Positions 9,705 through 18,916 are shown, numbered from the stretch's first letter. The stretch: 64,000 nt of DNA from PBB1 sp965229345 (GCA_965229345.1 OZ245872.1:2914001-2978000), one strand, 5' to 3'. Notes: generated by a model from the sequence alone, not told the origin. Numbers and translations are program-made.

Positions 9705-9842
9705 AGCGGCACTTCGCGCCCCCCGCAGGCGCTGCGGTGCCGGTGACAAGGTTCTCTCACTGGTCGCTGTCAGACCAGGTTGCGCTTCTCGCGCAGCAAA
9801 GACAGCCCTGAAGTTTTTTGCGCGATGCCATCGCGCCGCCGT

Positions 9843-9895
9843 GGATCGGCACTTCCGATCCGTCATCAGCCCTTGCGGGGATGCGTCATCCCCGC
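9843..9895 (+). promoter_or_regulatory. Tandem perfect hairpins in the leader of the DUF932 gene
   Basis: Two perfect stem-loops lie 47-99 nt upstream of the DUF932 start. The first is GGATCGG (9843-9849) with CCGATCC (9855-9861). The second is GCGGGGATG (9875-9883) with CATCCCCGC (9887-9895). Neither is followed by a T-run, so they look like mRNA leader structures or protein-binding sites rather than terminators. Confidence 0.5.
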
Positions 9896-9941
9896 GAGCG
9901 GGTGAGGCCGTCCCCGCCTTTCTTCCTGATTGGATTTCGAT

Positions 9942-11006
9942 ATGAAAAGCGGACGTACCCTCGTGAGCCTGGCGCAGGAACTGGAGCGCCAGTTGGATTC
10001 GAAGAAGGACCTTGTGGTGTCGTCGGCACTGCTGCGGCACGACACCGACGATACCGGCGACACCCGGTTGGTGATCGAAGAAGCTGGCGGGCCAACGCCC
10101 TATGGCGTCACGCCGCTGGCGCGTCGCCAGCTCGCCGACAAGCTGAAGATTCCGTATGCGTATTTCGAGCGCATGCGCAGCGAACAACCTGTCCTGCTGG
10201 ACCGCAACGTCAACACATGGCTGCAAAGCGACGACGACCGTCGCATGATCCGCACGCTGGACGGCAATGTCCGGGCGGTGCTGTCGGAGCGCTATCGCAG
10301 GCTCGACAATTTCGACCTGGCCGAGAGCGTGCTGCCCATCCTTCGGCAGTTGCCTGGTGTGCGATTCGAATCGGTAGAACTCACCGAGTCGAGGATGTAC
10401 CTCAAATGCGTCACGGCGCGGCTGACCTACGAGATGGCGCCCGGCGACATCGTGCAAGCCGGCGTGGTGATCTCGAACTCTGAGGTCGGGCAAGGAACGC
10501 TGTCGGTGCAGCCACTGCTGTACCGATTGGTGTGCCGCAATGGCCTCATCGCGTCGGACAGTTCACTTCGCAAGACCCACGTCGGGCGCGTGCTCGGGCA
10601 GGCCGACGATGTCATCACGGTATTCAAGGACGACACCTTGCGCGCCGACGACAAGGCCTTCTTCTTGAAGGTGCGCGACGTGGTGCAGGCGGCAGTGTCG
10701 GAAACGACCTTCCGTCAGACCGCGCAGAAAATGCAGAAGACGCTTCACATCCCGTTGATCGGCGATCCGGTGAAGACGGTCGAGGTGCTTGCTCAACGCT
10801 ATGCACTGAACGACAGCGAGCGCTCGGGTGTGCTGCGGCACCTGATCACCGAGGGTGATCTGTCGGGTTACGGGCTGGTCAATGCTGTGACGCATTTCAG
10901 CCAGGAGATCGAGGACTACGACCGTGCGACCGAGTTCGAAGCGCTGGGTGGCAAGTTGATCGAACTGCCGACGAACGAGTGGAAGGGATTGGCACAAGCC
11001 CTGTGA
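9942..11006 (+). CDS. DUF932 domain protein
   Basis: This 354-residue protein fits the DUF932 family (phage/plasmid-like protein TIGR03299 group), common on ICEs and plasmids and of unknown biochemical function. Recognisable blocks are the N-terminal part up to YAYFERM, the RYRRLDNFDL segment and the C-terminal NAVTHFSQEIEDYDRATEFE segment that is usual for the family. The ATG at 9942 is preferred over an in-frame TTG 12 nt upstream. It stands alone between a terminator at 9.7 kb and a hairpin at 11.07 kb, and its leader contains two hairpins. Confidence 0.75.
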   Translation: MKSGRTLVSLAQELERQLDSKKDLVVSSALLRHDTDDTGDTRLVIEEAGGPTPYGVTPLARRQLADKLKIPYAYFERMRSEQPVLLDRNVNTWLQSDDDRRMIRTLDGNVRAVLSERYRRLDNFDLAESVLPILRQLPGVRFESVELTESRMYLKCVTARLTYEMAPGDIVQAGVVISNSEVGQGTLSVQPLLYRLVCRNGLIASDSSLRKTHVGRVLGQADDVITVFKDDTLRADDKAFFLKVRDVVQAAVSETTFRQTAQKMQKTLHIPLIGDPVKTVEVLAQRYALNDSERSGVLRHLITEGDLSGYGLVNAVTHFSQEIEDYDRATEFEALGGKLIELPTNEWKGLAQAL

Positions 11007-11065
11007 TCCGCGCCAGGTTGCGATCAGCGACCTGCGTCCTTCTCGTGCTCTGAAGATTGAGGAAC

Positions 11066-11088
11066 CCACCGAGGCACGGCCTCGGTGG
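11066..11088 (+). terminator. Probable terminator after the DUF932 gene
   Basis: A perfect 9-bp stem (CCACCGAGG 11066-11074, CCTCGGTGG 11080-11088) is followed by a moderately T-rich tail (ACTTTCTCTATTT). It lies 60 nt after the stop codon. Confidence 0.65.
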
Positions 11089-11265
11089 ACTTTCTCTATT
11101 TCGCTCTCGGCGCCGCGCCTTTGCGGGTTGGGTTCGTCGTCTCTCCTCAACGTGGCGCCCGAAGGAAGTCAGGTCACTGCACCTCGTGACGGCGCTTTCC
11201 GCAATCGTGAGAGAACGGTGGGCATTGCGCGACGCAGGCAGCAACTGCATAGGACAGCATTGCTA

Positions 11266-11295
11266 TTGATCGGCACTCGCATCTGAACATATGCT
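11266..11295 (+). promoter_or_regulatory. Possible sigma70 promoter of the flhDC-like pair
   Basis: A TTGATC box (11266-11271) and a TATGCT box (11290-11295) are 18 nt apart, about 105 nt upstream of the FlhD-like start. The 11007-11400 interval holds no gene, so a promoter is needed here. The match is only moderate. Confidence 0.3.
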
Positions 11296-11400
11296 GAATC
11301 GTCGTTTGTTCAAGCGTTTCGCTTGCCTACCAGGACTGCCTCTATCGAACCGCACACCGTCGCGCCCTGACAAGGGCCACTACCCGTGGGAGACAACACC

Positions 11401-11718
11401 ATGAACCCTCAGCAACTGACCGATGTCGAATCGACCAACCTGCGCATGCTCTGCACCATCCGTCTGGGCATTGAGCTGGACCGGATCGGCACCAGCAGCC
11501 GTTTCGCACTCGATGCCAATCTGGTCGACCGCCTGCGCCGGTTGAGCCTGGAGCAACTCTGGAACGTGGTCGCCCACGTAGGGCAGACCACCCTCTTCCC
11601 CCCGCGCCAGGATCTGGCGGCGCTGCTCGAAGCGCCGATACCGCTGACGGGCCCGTTGGCCGCCGTGCACGCGCCCAGATCAGCGTCACCGCGCGCCACC
11701 TCATCAACGGCGGGGTGA
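11401..11718 (+). CDS. FlhD-like transcriptional activator subunit (SetD/AcaD type)
   Basis: This 105-residue protein aligns by eye with E. coli FlhD through its core (DVESTNLRMLCTIRLGIE, then FALDANLVDRLRRLSLEQL). FlhD-like proteins of SXT/R391 and IncA/C elements (SetD, AcaD) form heteromers with an FlhC-like partner and switch on the conjugation genes. The ATG at 11401 is preceded by GGGAGA. It lies 3 nt before the FlhC-like gene and just upstream of traI, which fits a master activator of transfer. The last 25 residues are low-complexity and unlike FlhD. Confidence 0.75.
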   Translation: MNPQQLTDVESTNLRMLCTIRLGIELDRIGTSSRFALDANLVDRLRRLSLEQLWNVVAHVGQTTLFPPRQDLAALLEAPIPLTGPLAAVHAPRSASPRATSSTAG

Positions 11719-11721
11719 TCC

Positions 11722-12369
11722 ATGCCCACCCGCGCCGATCACCAGCTGAGAACAATCCGGATGGCCAAGGACTGCCGTGACCTTGGCGCCCGCTCCCGCA
11801 CGATCCATCTCGTAACAGGTCTGCCGACACGAGAACTGCATCGCCTGTTATTCCCGGACTCTCGGGCCACACCGCGCGGCCGGGCACCCGACTCGCCGGA
11901 GTGGTACCACGGTGCCAACCTGCTGTACCGGGCCGAATCGTCCATCTTCGCTTCCATCTATCGCCGGCTGCGCGACAGCGGCTTTGGTGCCGGCGAAACC
12001 TTGGTCGGTGCTTACCGCCACTACCAGTCGATTTGCAAGTGCCCGTCTCGCATCAGCTTTGACCGCGCATTCGGCCTGGCCTCGCACACTGATGGGATAT
12101 GGCTGGCAAAGTGCACGGCGTTTTCCGTGGTGACCTGCCCCATCTGTAGCAGCGAACACCTGGCGGCCACGGGGACTGTAGCGAGTGCCAAAAGCCGCTG
12201 CCCGTTCTGTCCGTTGGTGCTGGGATTCACCAGGCACCGCCGCTTGCAGAACGCCTTCCCATTGCATTCGCTGGGGGATCCTTTGTTGGTTCAGCTTCAC
12301 ATGATGGCGCTGGCGTTCCCTGATCACCACGGCGATGCCGAAGCTGATGCCGATAGGGATGCGGAATAA
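11722..12369 (+). CDS. FlhC-like transcriptional activator subunit (SetC/AcaC type)
   Basis: This 215-residue protein resembles FlhC along its whole length. It includes the LGARSRTIHLVTGLP helix-turn-helix-like start and four zinc cysteines C139, C142, C160 and C163, a CxxC-n17-CxxC arrangement close to that of E. coli FlhC (C137, C140, C157, C160). Together with the FlhD-like protein 3 nt upstream it should form the DNA-binding activator of ICE transfer, as SetCD and AcaCD do in their elements. The C-terminus is acidic (repeated Asp/Glu/Ala). Start is ATG 11722 with GGGGTGATC upstream. Confidence 0.8.
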   Translation: MPTRADHQLRTIRMAKDCRDLGARSRTIHLVTGLPTRELHRLLFPDSRATPRGRAPDSPEWYHGANLLYRAESSIFASIYRRLRDSGFGAGETLVGAYRHYQSICKCPSRISFDRAFGLASHTDGIWLAKCTAFSVVTCPICSSEHLAATGTVASAKSRCPFCPLVLGFTRHRRLQNAFPLHSLGDPLLVQLHMMALAFPDHHGDAEADADRDAE

Positions 12370-12438
12370 GCAGCGTTTTGGGGCGACAGGTCACTCGACG
12401 GTTCGCACACTTGAAACCAGTCCATCCGAGTCTCAGCC

Positions 12439-14091
12439 ATGGTCACCCCTCAACCGACAGGCAGCCCCTACCCTGCGTCCGACCCCGGTTTTGCGGCCGT
12501 AGCTGTCGATGACCTGCTCGCACAGCACGCCGACCTGATCGGCCGCATCAAGCTCTGCTATGGCACTGACCGCGAGACCTATGAGCGCGACGTGCTGTCG
12601 CTGATGCACCGCTACGCGGCCTGCGTGCACTTGTTGCCGGCAACCGCCGATAACTATTTCAGCAGCCCGGGTGGGTTGTTGCGGCTCGGGTTGGAGACGG
12701 CCTTCTTTAGCCTGCAGGGCACGGACGCGCACATCTTCTCGGGCCGCTCGACGATCACGGAACGGCGCCAACTCGAGCCCCGCTGGCGGCACGCCACCTT
12801 CATCGCAGGACTGTGCTGCGAGTTGCACCGCTTGCCCAGCCACTTGATCGTCACGGATGCTCAAGGAGAGCAGTGGCCTGCCTTTCTGCACCCGCTGGCC
12901 GACTGGCTCCACGCACGCGACGCGAAGCGCTACTTCGTGCGCTGGCGACCACACGCGCTGGAATCGCGAGGACTCGGTTTGTTCGCCATCCCACATGTGG
13001 TGGCGCCGCAGGTGCTTCAGTACCTGTCGGAAGACAACACAGTCATCGTGCCGCAACTGCTGGCCAGCATCAGCGGCGTTGCGTTGTACCGCGACAGAAA
13101 CGTGCTCGACGAACTGGTGCGACGCTCGTTGGCTCTGGTCATCGACCGCAACCTCGTCGCCAATGCCGACCGTTACGGCTCGCCACAGTTCGGCTCCCAC
13201 CTCGAGCGCTATCTGGTCGATGCCATGCGGCGGTTGGCCAGCGGCCATTCGGCCTGGGTCCCCAACCGCGAGAAATCGCGCGTGTGGCACGGCCAAGACG
13301 GGCTCTTCCTTCTGTGGCCCAGTGCAGCTGAAGACATCTACAAGCTGCTGGAAGGCGATCAGCTCGCCGGTATTCCAAAAGCACCGCAGACGCTGATGGA
13401 GTTGCTGCTCGCAGCCGGCGTGCTGATTGCGCGGGATGCTGCTTCGGCGACCTGGCTGATCCAGCCCCCGGGGGTGAAGGCGGCCGTGGAGGCTGTGAAG
13501 CTGGCCACGCCCGCGATACTGCTCTCAGGCATTGACGCCGCGCCGCCTGCCCTCGCTCAAACCCTCGTGTGCACGCCTGGCTCTGTCGAGGCAGTGACCG
13601 GCTCAACACCCAGTCCCCTGGCGGTCGAGCCGGGCGCCCAACTGTCGCTGATCCCGCCCGCGTCGGCGCCGCTACTGCCCATCAACCGCGCGGCACCCGA
13701 CGGCGCGTCATCCATTCACGCGCAACCTGAGCCAGCTCCAGTTCGGGTGGTCGCACTGCAAGCCCCCATGCGGCTCAATCCCGTCGTGCGCGATGCACTA
13801 ACCGCCGTGATGCGTACGCTCAATCGTGACACCGGCCCGGCCCAATGCATCACCGTGGCAACCGGTGTCTTCGTTCCCCTGACTGCGTTGGAGCGCCACG
13901 GTGTGCAGCCGTCGCAAGCACTGCGCGCGCTGGCGGAGGTGCGCATGATGACGAGCGTTGGCACCCAAGGGTCACCCACACTGACACGCGACTTCAACGG
14001 CGTGCCGACAGCAGGGATCGTGATCGACCCGCGCTTCGTCGAAGGCATCGACCTGGACGGGTTCGCATTGCCCGCACCGCAGAGCGCCTGA
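12439..14091 (+). CDS. traI: TraI_2-domain protein (MOBH relaxase family), His motif not evident
   Basis: Residues 1-190 match the TraI_2/MOBH family in layout (VLSLMHRYAACVHLLPA, then PGGLLRLGLETA). The histidine cluster expected between LLPA and PGGLL in MOBH relaxases reads TADNYFSS here, so the usual HHH triad is not visible. The C-terminal third has a proline/alanine-rich linker and a compact end domain. It lies 1 nt upstream of traD, the classic traI-traD arrangement. The role is probably nicking or relaxosome function at oriT, but catalytic competence is uncertain. The start ATG at 12439 has a weak ribosome site. Confidence 0.7.
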   Translation: MVTPQPTGSPYPASDPGFAAVAVDDLLAQHADLIGRIKLCYGTDRETYERDVLSLMHRYAACVHLLPATADNYFSSPGGLLRLGLETAFFSLQGTDAHIFSGRSTITERRQLEPRWRHATFIAGLCCELHRLPSHLIVTDAQGEQWPAFLHPLADWLHARDAKRYFVRWRPHALESRGLGLFAIPHVVAPQVLQYLSEDNTVIVPQLLASISGVALYRDRNVLDELVRRSLALVIDRNLVANADRYGSPQFGSHLERYLVDAMRRLASGHSAWVPNREKSRVWHGQDGLFLLWPSAAEDIYKLLEGDQLAGIPKAPQTLMELLLAAGVLIARDAASATWLIQPPGVKAAVEAVKLATPAILLSGIDAAPPALAQTLVCTPGSVEAVTGSTPSPLAVEPGAQLSLIPPASAPLLPINRAAPDGASSIHAQPEPAPVRVVALQAPMRLNPVVRDALTAVMRTLNRDTGPAQCITVATGVFVPLTALERHGVQPSQALRALAEVRMMTSVGTQGSPTLTRDFNGVPTAGIVIDPRFVEGIDLDGFALPAPQSA

Positions 14092-14092
14092 C

Positions 14093-16009
14093 ATGCTGCT
14101 GCGCCGCTATGAAATGCCCTGGCGCCGTGCATACGAGCTCTATGCGGCCGGCACCTGGTCGTTGGCACTGGTGTTTTTCGTAGTGGTGGGCACATCGGGC
14201 CTGCTGCCCCGAGCCTTGGTACTGCCCTTGTCGCTGGCATCTTTCACCATGGGCCTGCTGCGAGTGACGCAAGCCTTGGACATCCTGATGCTTCGAGCCT
14301 CGCTGACCGGGCGCAGCATCCAGGTGATCAGCACCAACGAATTGGCGCAATGGTGCCGCAACCCGGCCGATGTTTTCCTGGGGTTCGGCTTTGAATGGCA
14401 ACCCGTTCATTCGCAACGGCTCTACGAACTCGCCAAGATCGACTACCGGGAATTCGCAGTCTCGCCGCGGCTGCTCGCCTGGCTCGGCCACGAGGTGTCG
14501 CCGCAACCCGACGCCGAAATCGGCCTGCCGTACATCCATGGCGTCGAACCCCGTGAAGTCTCGCTGCACCGCCCGCTGCAGAACTTCGAAGGCGGCACCT
14601 TGCTGGTCGGCACTACGCAGTCCGGCAAGGGCGTTGCGCTGGCCAACCTAGTCACACAGGCGATCCGCCGTGGTGATGTCGTGATCGTCATCGACCCGAA
14701 GAACAGCCGGCGGCTCAAGCGTGTAGCCGAGCGCGCGTGCCAGGACTGGCGCGAGCCGGACACCTTCATGGAATTCCACCCCGCCTTCCCCGAACGCGGG
14801 GTGCGGCTGGACTTCACCTTCAACTGGCAGAAGCCCACCGAGATCGCCTCGCGCATCCAATCCGTCATGCCGCCGGACACGGCCGGCGCGTTTTCGGCAT
14901 TCGGCTGGGACGCGGTCAACGTCGTCGTGCAGGGCCTGGTCGAACTGGAGGAGCGGCCGAATCTGGTCAAGCTCACCAAGTACATCGAGGGCGGTATCGA
15001 GCCTGTGCTCGAAGGGTCGCTGCGCCGCTTCTACGATGAAACCCTCGGTGCCGGATGGCGTGAACTGCCCGAGATGAAAAAGCTGCTTCACGACGCGCAG
15101 CGCGGCAGCATCAAGCGGCCCTCGGAAGCGGCAAGCACTGACCTGCTCGCCTTCGTCGCCTACTACGAACATCACATCGCGCAGAGCCGGCGCAGCAAGG
15201 TGGTGGACGCGCAGGTGCGCACCTTCAGGCACAACCGCGAGCACTACCAGAAGATCACCGCCAACCTGCTGCCCATCCTGTCGATGCTGACCTCGGGCGA
15301 TCTGGGTCGCAGCTTGTCACCCGACCCGTTCGATACCGACGACGTGCGGCCCATCATGAACTTCGAGAAGATCGAGCGCGCCGGGCATGTGCTGTACATG
15401 TGCCTGGATTCGCTGCCCGATCCCTCCGTAGCCTCGGCCATCGGTGCGCTCGCACTGGCCGACCTCGCCGCGCGCGCGGGCATGCGCTACAACCTGGGCG
15501 GCTACCGGCGCATCTCGCTCTTCGTTGATGAAGTCTCGAACGTCATCAACCAGCCGCTGATCGAAATCCTGAACAAAGGTGCCGAGGGCGGCATCTTCAC
15601 GACCTGCGCGATGCAAACGCTTGCGGATCTGGCCAAGCGCCTTGGTAGCGAGGCCGCCGCGCGCATGGCGCTGGGCAATCTGAACAACCTGATCGCGCTG
15701 CGCTCGAAGGACCGTCCGACGCAGGACTTCATCGTCGAGACATTTGGCAAGACGGCCATCCACTCGGTCAGGGTCGGACTCAGCCACGGTGCTGATACGC
15801 ACCTGGGCGACTTCTCGGCCAGCTACTCGACCCAGCTCACCGAGACCTTCGAGGAAATGGTGCCGGCGGACGTACTCGGCAAGCTGCCAAATCTGCAGTA
15901 CTTCGCGTCGGTATCGGGTGGGCGGATCATCAAGGGGCGGTTCCCGATCCTGGACGCGGATTTCGACCGACCGACGGCAACAGCAGCGGTAACAGGGCGT
16001 CGGCCATGA
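14093..16009 (+). CDS. traD: Type IV coupling protein TraD
   Basis: This 638-residue protein has two N-terminal membrane helices (about 20-65), Walker A GTTQSGKG (173-180) and Walker B SLFVDE (about 475). This is the architecture of inner-membrane coupling ATPases that link the relaxosome to the secretion channel. It starts 1 nt after the traI-like stop and its TGA overlaps the start of the DUF4400 gene (ATGA), so the three genes are translationally coupled. It is of the SXT/R391 TraD type rather than VirD4, judging by gene order. Confidence 0.9.
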   Translation: MLLRRYEMPWRRAYELYAAGTWSLALVFFVVVGTSGLLPRALVLPLSLASFTMGLLRVTQALDILMLRASLTGRSIQVISTNELAQWCRNPADVFLGFGFEWQPVHSQRLYELAKIDYREFAVSPRLLAWLGHEVSPQPDAEIGLPYIHGVEPREVSLHRPLQNFEGGTLLVGTTQSGKGVALANLVTQAIRRGDVVIVIDPKNSRRLKRVAERACQDWREPDTFMEFHPAFPERGVRLDFTFNWQKPTEIASRIQSVMPPDTAGAFSAFGWDAVNVVVQGLVELEERPNLVKLTKYIEGGIEPVLEGSLRRFYDETLGAGWRELPEMKKLLHDAQRGSIKRPSEAASTDLLAFVAYYEHHIAQSRRSKVVDAQVRTFRHNREHYQKITANLLPILSMLTSGDLGRSLSPDPFDTDDVRPIMNFEKIERAGHVLYMCLDSLPDPSVASAIGALALADLAARAGMRYNLGGYRRISLFVDEVSNVINQPLIEILNKGAEGGIFTTCAMQTLADLAKRLGSEAAARMALGNLNNLIALRSKDRPTQDFIVETFGKTAIHSVRVGLSHGADTHLGDFSASYSTQLTETFEEMVPADVLGKLPNLQYFASVSGGRIIKGRFPILDADFDRPTATAAVTGRRP

Positions 16010-16629
16010 TCCGCGTCGTCGCCATCGCGTCGCTGTTGGCGTTGCTGATTCTGGTGCTCTACCTGCCCTCGGCAAATCCGCCAGAGCACTTCGTCGCGCA
16101 GCTGCGAATCGAACATGAACAAACCGCCGCGTTCTGGAGCGCCAAACGCGCCGAGCGAATTTTGGCGCGCACGCTCGACGCCCGGGAATCGACCACGCAG
16201 TTCAATCCGATCCCGAACATGCACCAGGCGCCAGACCCAAATCGCGTCGATTCCGCCGTGGCCCACGAGATGTCGGCAGTCAACGCACGGCTGTTCAACA
16301 ACCCCTACTTCCGCTCCATCGACGCGCTGCTGCTGCTCGCCACGTTCCGCCTCCTCACGCTGCTGGAGTGGCTGCCCTGGTTGCTAGCCTTCGGCATGGC
16401 CGCGCTGTTCGATGGGGCGGTGGTGCGGGTGGTCAAGGCCAAGCAGTTTGCGCATCACGATCCGGAGATGTTTGCGCTGTACGTCTGTGCGGCCATCGTG
16501 CTGGCGTGCGGGGCAGTGATTGCGTTGGTGTTGCCGGTGACGCTACCGGCGTTGTTACTGCCAGCGGTGCCTGTCGTGATGGCCGCGTTTGTGGCGGGGG
16601 CGCTGGGGAATTTTCATCGGCGCGGGTGA
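16006..16629 (+). CDS. DUF4400-type integral membrane protein
   Basis: This 207-residue protein has an N-terminal hydrophobic segment and three or four further membrane helices (FRLLTLLEWLPWLLAFGMAA, then two in the C-terminal 60 residues). It matches the layout of the DUF4400 protein that follows traD in SXT/R391-like ICEs and in IncP-7/PFGI-like systems. Its exact function in transfer is unknown. It overlaps traD by 4 nt, so the pair is co-translated. Confidence 0.75.
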   Translation: MIRVVAIASLLALLILVLYLPSANPPEHFVAQLRIEHEQTAAFWSAKRAERILARTLDARESTTQFNPIPNMHQAPDPNRVDSAVAHEMSAVNARLFNNPYFRSIDALLLLATFRLLTLLEWLPWLLAFGMAALFDGAVVRVVKAKQFAHHDPEMFALYVCAAIVLACGAVIALVLPVTLPALLLPAVPVVMAAFVAGALGNFHRRG

Positions 16630-16726
16630 CTGCGCGCCACAAGACCGCATGGTGCGCTACGCGCGATCGGGTTCAGCCAACACACTCTTTTTGAAAGATG
16701 CGTTGGCCACCGCTTGCGGAAACACG

Positions 16727-17401
16727 TCAGTTAGGCCGATTGGCCGGCCCAACGCCGAACAGAGCTTCCTTCTCCGACGGATGAGTGATTCCCGGCAACT
16801 TATGACTTGCAGTCAGCCAGGAGACGCCGAAGGAAACCAGGCCGAAGGTCTCGCCCCAGAAAATCAGCCGCTCCTCCTTCGTGAAAGCATGGACCACGAA
16901 CAGCGCGATCGCGATGACCATTCCCACCCCACACGCTCTGTAGATGACGATTCGCCGACCGGCCGCAGCCTTGCGATCGTCGTTCAACTTCGTCTTCGCC
17001 CGTTCGATGAAGTCCCAACAGAACCAGGCGAGCACCGCGAACATGATGCCCGCCGACGCAGCGTGCACGCCCTTCACGATTTCGTGCGTGTCGTCCCGGC
17101 AATTGCACGGGAAGATCGAAATGAGCACGGCTGCAACTGCGGCCACCTTGCCGAGCCAGAGCTGCTTTGCACTCGTGCCGTTGTAGCCAGCGAGCAGAGC
17201 CGCAATCGCGAACAGTGAGCCCACGAAAATGTTGCGCGACCAGTGACTGTCGGGATACCAGTACGACTCGCTTATCGATGTGATTGCGCCGCGGGATAGC
17301 ACCAGCTCGACCACTGGCAACGACAAGGCGACAAAGCCAATCAGGAACTTGATCGTGTACTGATTAATTTCCGGAGGCCAAGTTGTGCGGGTTGTCGCCA
17401 T
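16727..17401 (-). CDS. Polytopic membrane protein, cargo
   Basis: This 224-residue protein has about six transmembrane segments. No enzymatic motif is recognised, although the topology and length resemble DUF998-like membrane proteins. The start at 17401 is supported by GGAGG 8 nt upstream; longer in-frame extensions are non-membrane and unlikely. It lies on the strand opposite to the tra genes, between traD and the rest of the transfer cluster, and next to a broken methyltransferase gene and an AraC remnant. It is therefore best read as inserted cargo. Confidence 0.6.
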   Translation of the reverse strand: MATTRTTWPPEINQYTIKFLIGFVALSLPVVELVLSRGAITSISESYWYPDSHWSRNIFVGSLFAIAALLAGYNGTSAKQLWLGKVAAVAAVLISIFPCNCRDDTHEIVKGVHAASAGIMFAVLAWFCWDFIERAKTKLNDDRKAAAGRRIVIYRACGVGMVIAIALFVVHAFTKEERLIFWGETFGLVSFGVSWLTASHKLPGITHPSEKEALFGVGPANRPN

Positions 17402-17696
17402 ATCGTCGCCTCCGTACGTTGCTCGGGTGTTGAATTCGCAAAGATCGCCAGTATTCCACGGCCAGCAATTGATGCCTACCGGGGGGCGTGCGGAGCGGTC
17501 TTGCACATCCACAACATCGTGGATCCGGCCGAGTAGTTCTCCCTCCCGGACTGGATACTGGCAGTCAGCGATGCGGTTCAAAGTAAATCGCTCGCTCGAT
17601 GCCCTCACAACAAGTTTCCTCACGAGTTCTTCGCAGCGAAAGCGTCCCAGCGCTGCAGGCCGGATCAAGATTGCATCGTCGGCGGCGGCCTATGCC

Positions 17697-18410
17697 ATGA
17701 TCCATTGGATGAGTGGTACACCCGATTCCGTATTCAACGATCCCGACGCTGTCGCCAAATACGCCGAAGGCCCGCCACGCAATGTTCCTGGCTACAGCAG
17801 CCTCGTGCCGATGACGCGCATCTTGCTAGCCGAGCGCATGCCTCAGGACGGCCGCGTGCTGGTCGTCGGCGCCGGTGGCGGTCTGGAGTTGGAGGACTTC
17901 GCGCAGGCCCACCCGGGTTGGCGCTTCGACGGCGTCGATCCGAGCGCGGCCATGCTGGACCTCGCGGCGCGCCGCTTGGGCCCTCTGTCGTCGCGGGTGA
18001 CGCTGCACGAGGGATACGTTCAGGATGCACCCGCAGGGCCCTTCGACGCAGCGACATGCCTGCTGACCTTCCACTTCGTGCCACTGGACCAGCGTCTGCC
18101 CATGGCCACCGAGATCCGTCACCGCCTGAAGCCTGGTGCACCCTTTGTGGCTGCCCATTTCAGTGTGGAGGATGGTCGGACTGAAGATGGAAGAAGTGAG
18201 CGCGACGTCTGAATGTCGCGACATGCCGCCTTCCTCATCGCCTCGGGTGTCGAGCCGCGCCAGGCGGCTGACACACGGGAAAAGCTGCAGAGCCAGTTGC
18301 CGATCCTGACACCAGCGCAGGACGAGGCCATCCTTCGCGAGGCAGGATTCAGCGACGTGCAGCTCTTCTATGTGGGGTTCACGTTTCGGGGCTGGGTTGC
18401 CTACGCGTGA
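17697..18410 (+). pseudogene. Class I SAM methyltransferase with an in-frame stop
   Basis: The frame encodes a class I methyltransferase: SAM motif I reads VLVVGAGGG and the acidic loop GVDPSAAMLDLAARR follows. A TGA at 18210-18212 interrupts it after 171 codons. Translation would continue in the same frame for 65 more codons, ending in the conserved-looking tail ILREAGFSDVQLFY...GFTFRGWVAYA. The stop falls where a tryptophan (TGG) would be plausible. An ATG follows immediately, so a two-part product is conceivable, but a recent nonsense mutation is simpler. Start is ATG 17697 (or 17709). Confidence 0.7.
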
Positions 18411-18493
18411 CGCTTCGGTAGATGAGCCGTGCGTTTCGCTATCAGCGATGACCTCTTTCTGCCTTTGAACCCAGGTCGCGCGAATGGCAAACG

Positions 18494-18916
18494 TCAAAGC
18501 CGTTGCCGATACGCCGAGGGTGTCGCACCGAACGTTCGGCGGAACAAACTGATGAACGAACTCGCAGTCGAGTAGCCGAGATCGAGCGCGATCGTCGTCA
18601 CCGGGATACCGGCATCCGCGTTGAACCATGTCACGCGAAGCCGCGCTTCGGGTGAGCCGGTCCCGTTGATCGATGTGACCCAAGCGTGGGAAGCCGGCAG
18701 CAGCGATTCGCGCATCGTGTTCACCGTTTGAAGCGTACTGATCAGAAGCTGGGAAAAGTGCTGCGGCGCGCCGAGAGGCGCGAGAACCCGCCCGTTCCGC
18801 CCAGCCAACAAGCACCAAGCCGGCAGCCACTCACGATCAGCAGCCGTCGGACTTGCCGACCAAATCTGCCCCGATCCCGAAACCCCCCTCACAAACACAC
18901 CATTCCCCGCAGACAC
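18494..18916 (-). pseudogene. Remnant of an AraC-family regulator
   Basis: Only the C-terminal 35-50 residues are recognisable. TTIALDLGYSTASSFISLFRRTFG followed by a PSAYRQ end is the second helix-turn-helix of AraC-type activators. The upstream part of the frame does not look like the first helix-turn-helix or a ligand domain, so the gene is truncated or frameshifted. It lies next to the interrupted methyltransferase and is probably part of the same decaying cargo patch. Confidence 0.5.

Noticed and set aside
18210..18212. Selenocysteine readthrough of TGA in the methyltransferase
   Set aside because: No SECIS-like hairpin is apparent and such methyltransferases are not selenoproteins; a nonsense mutation is simpler.
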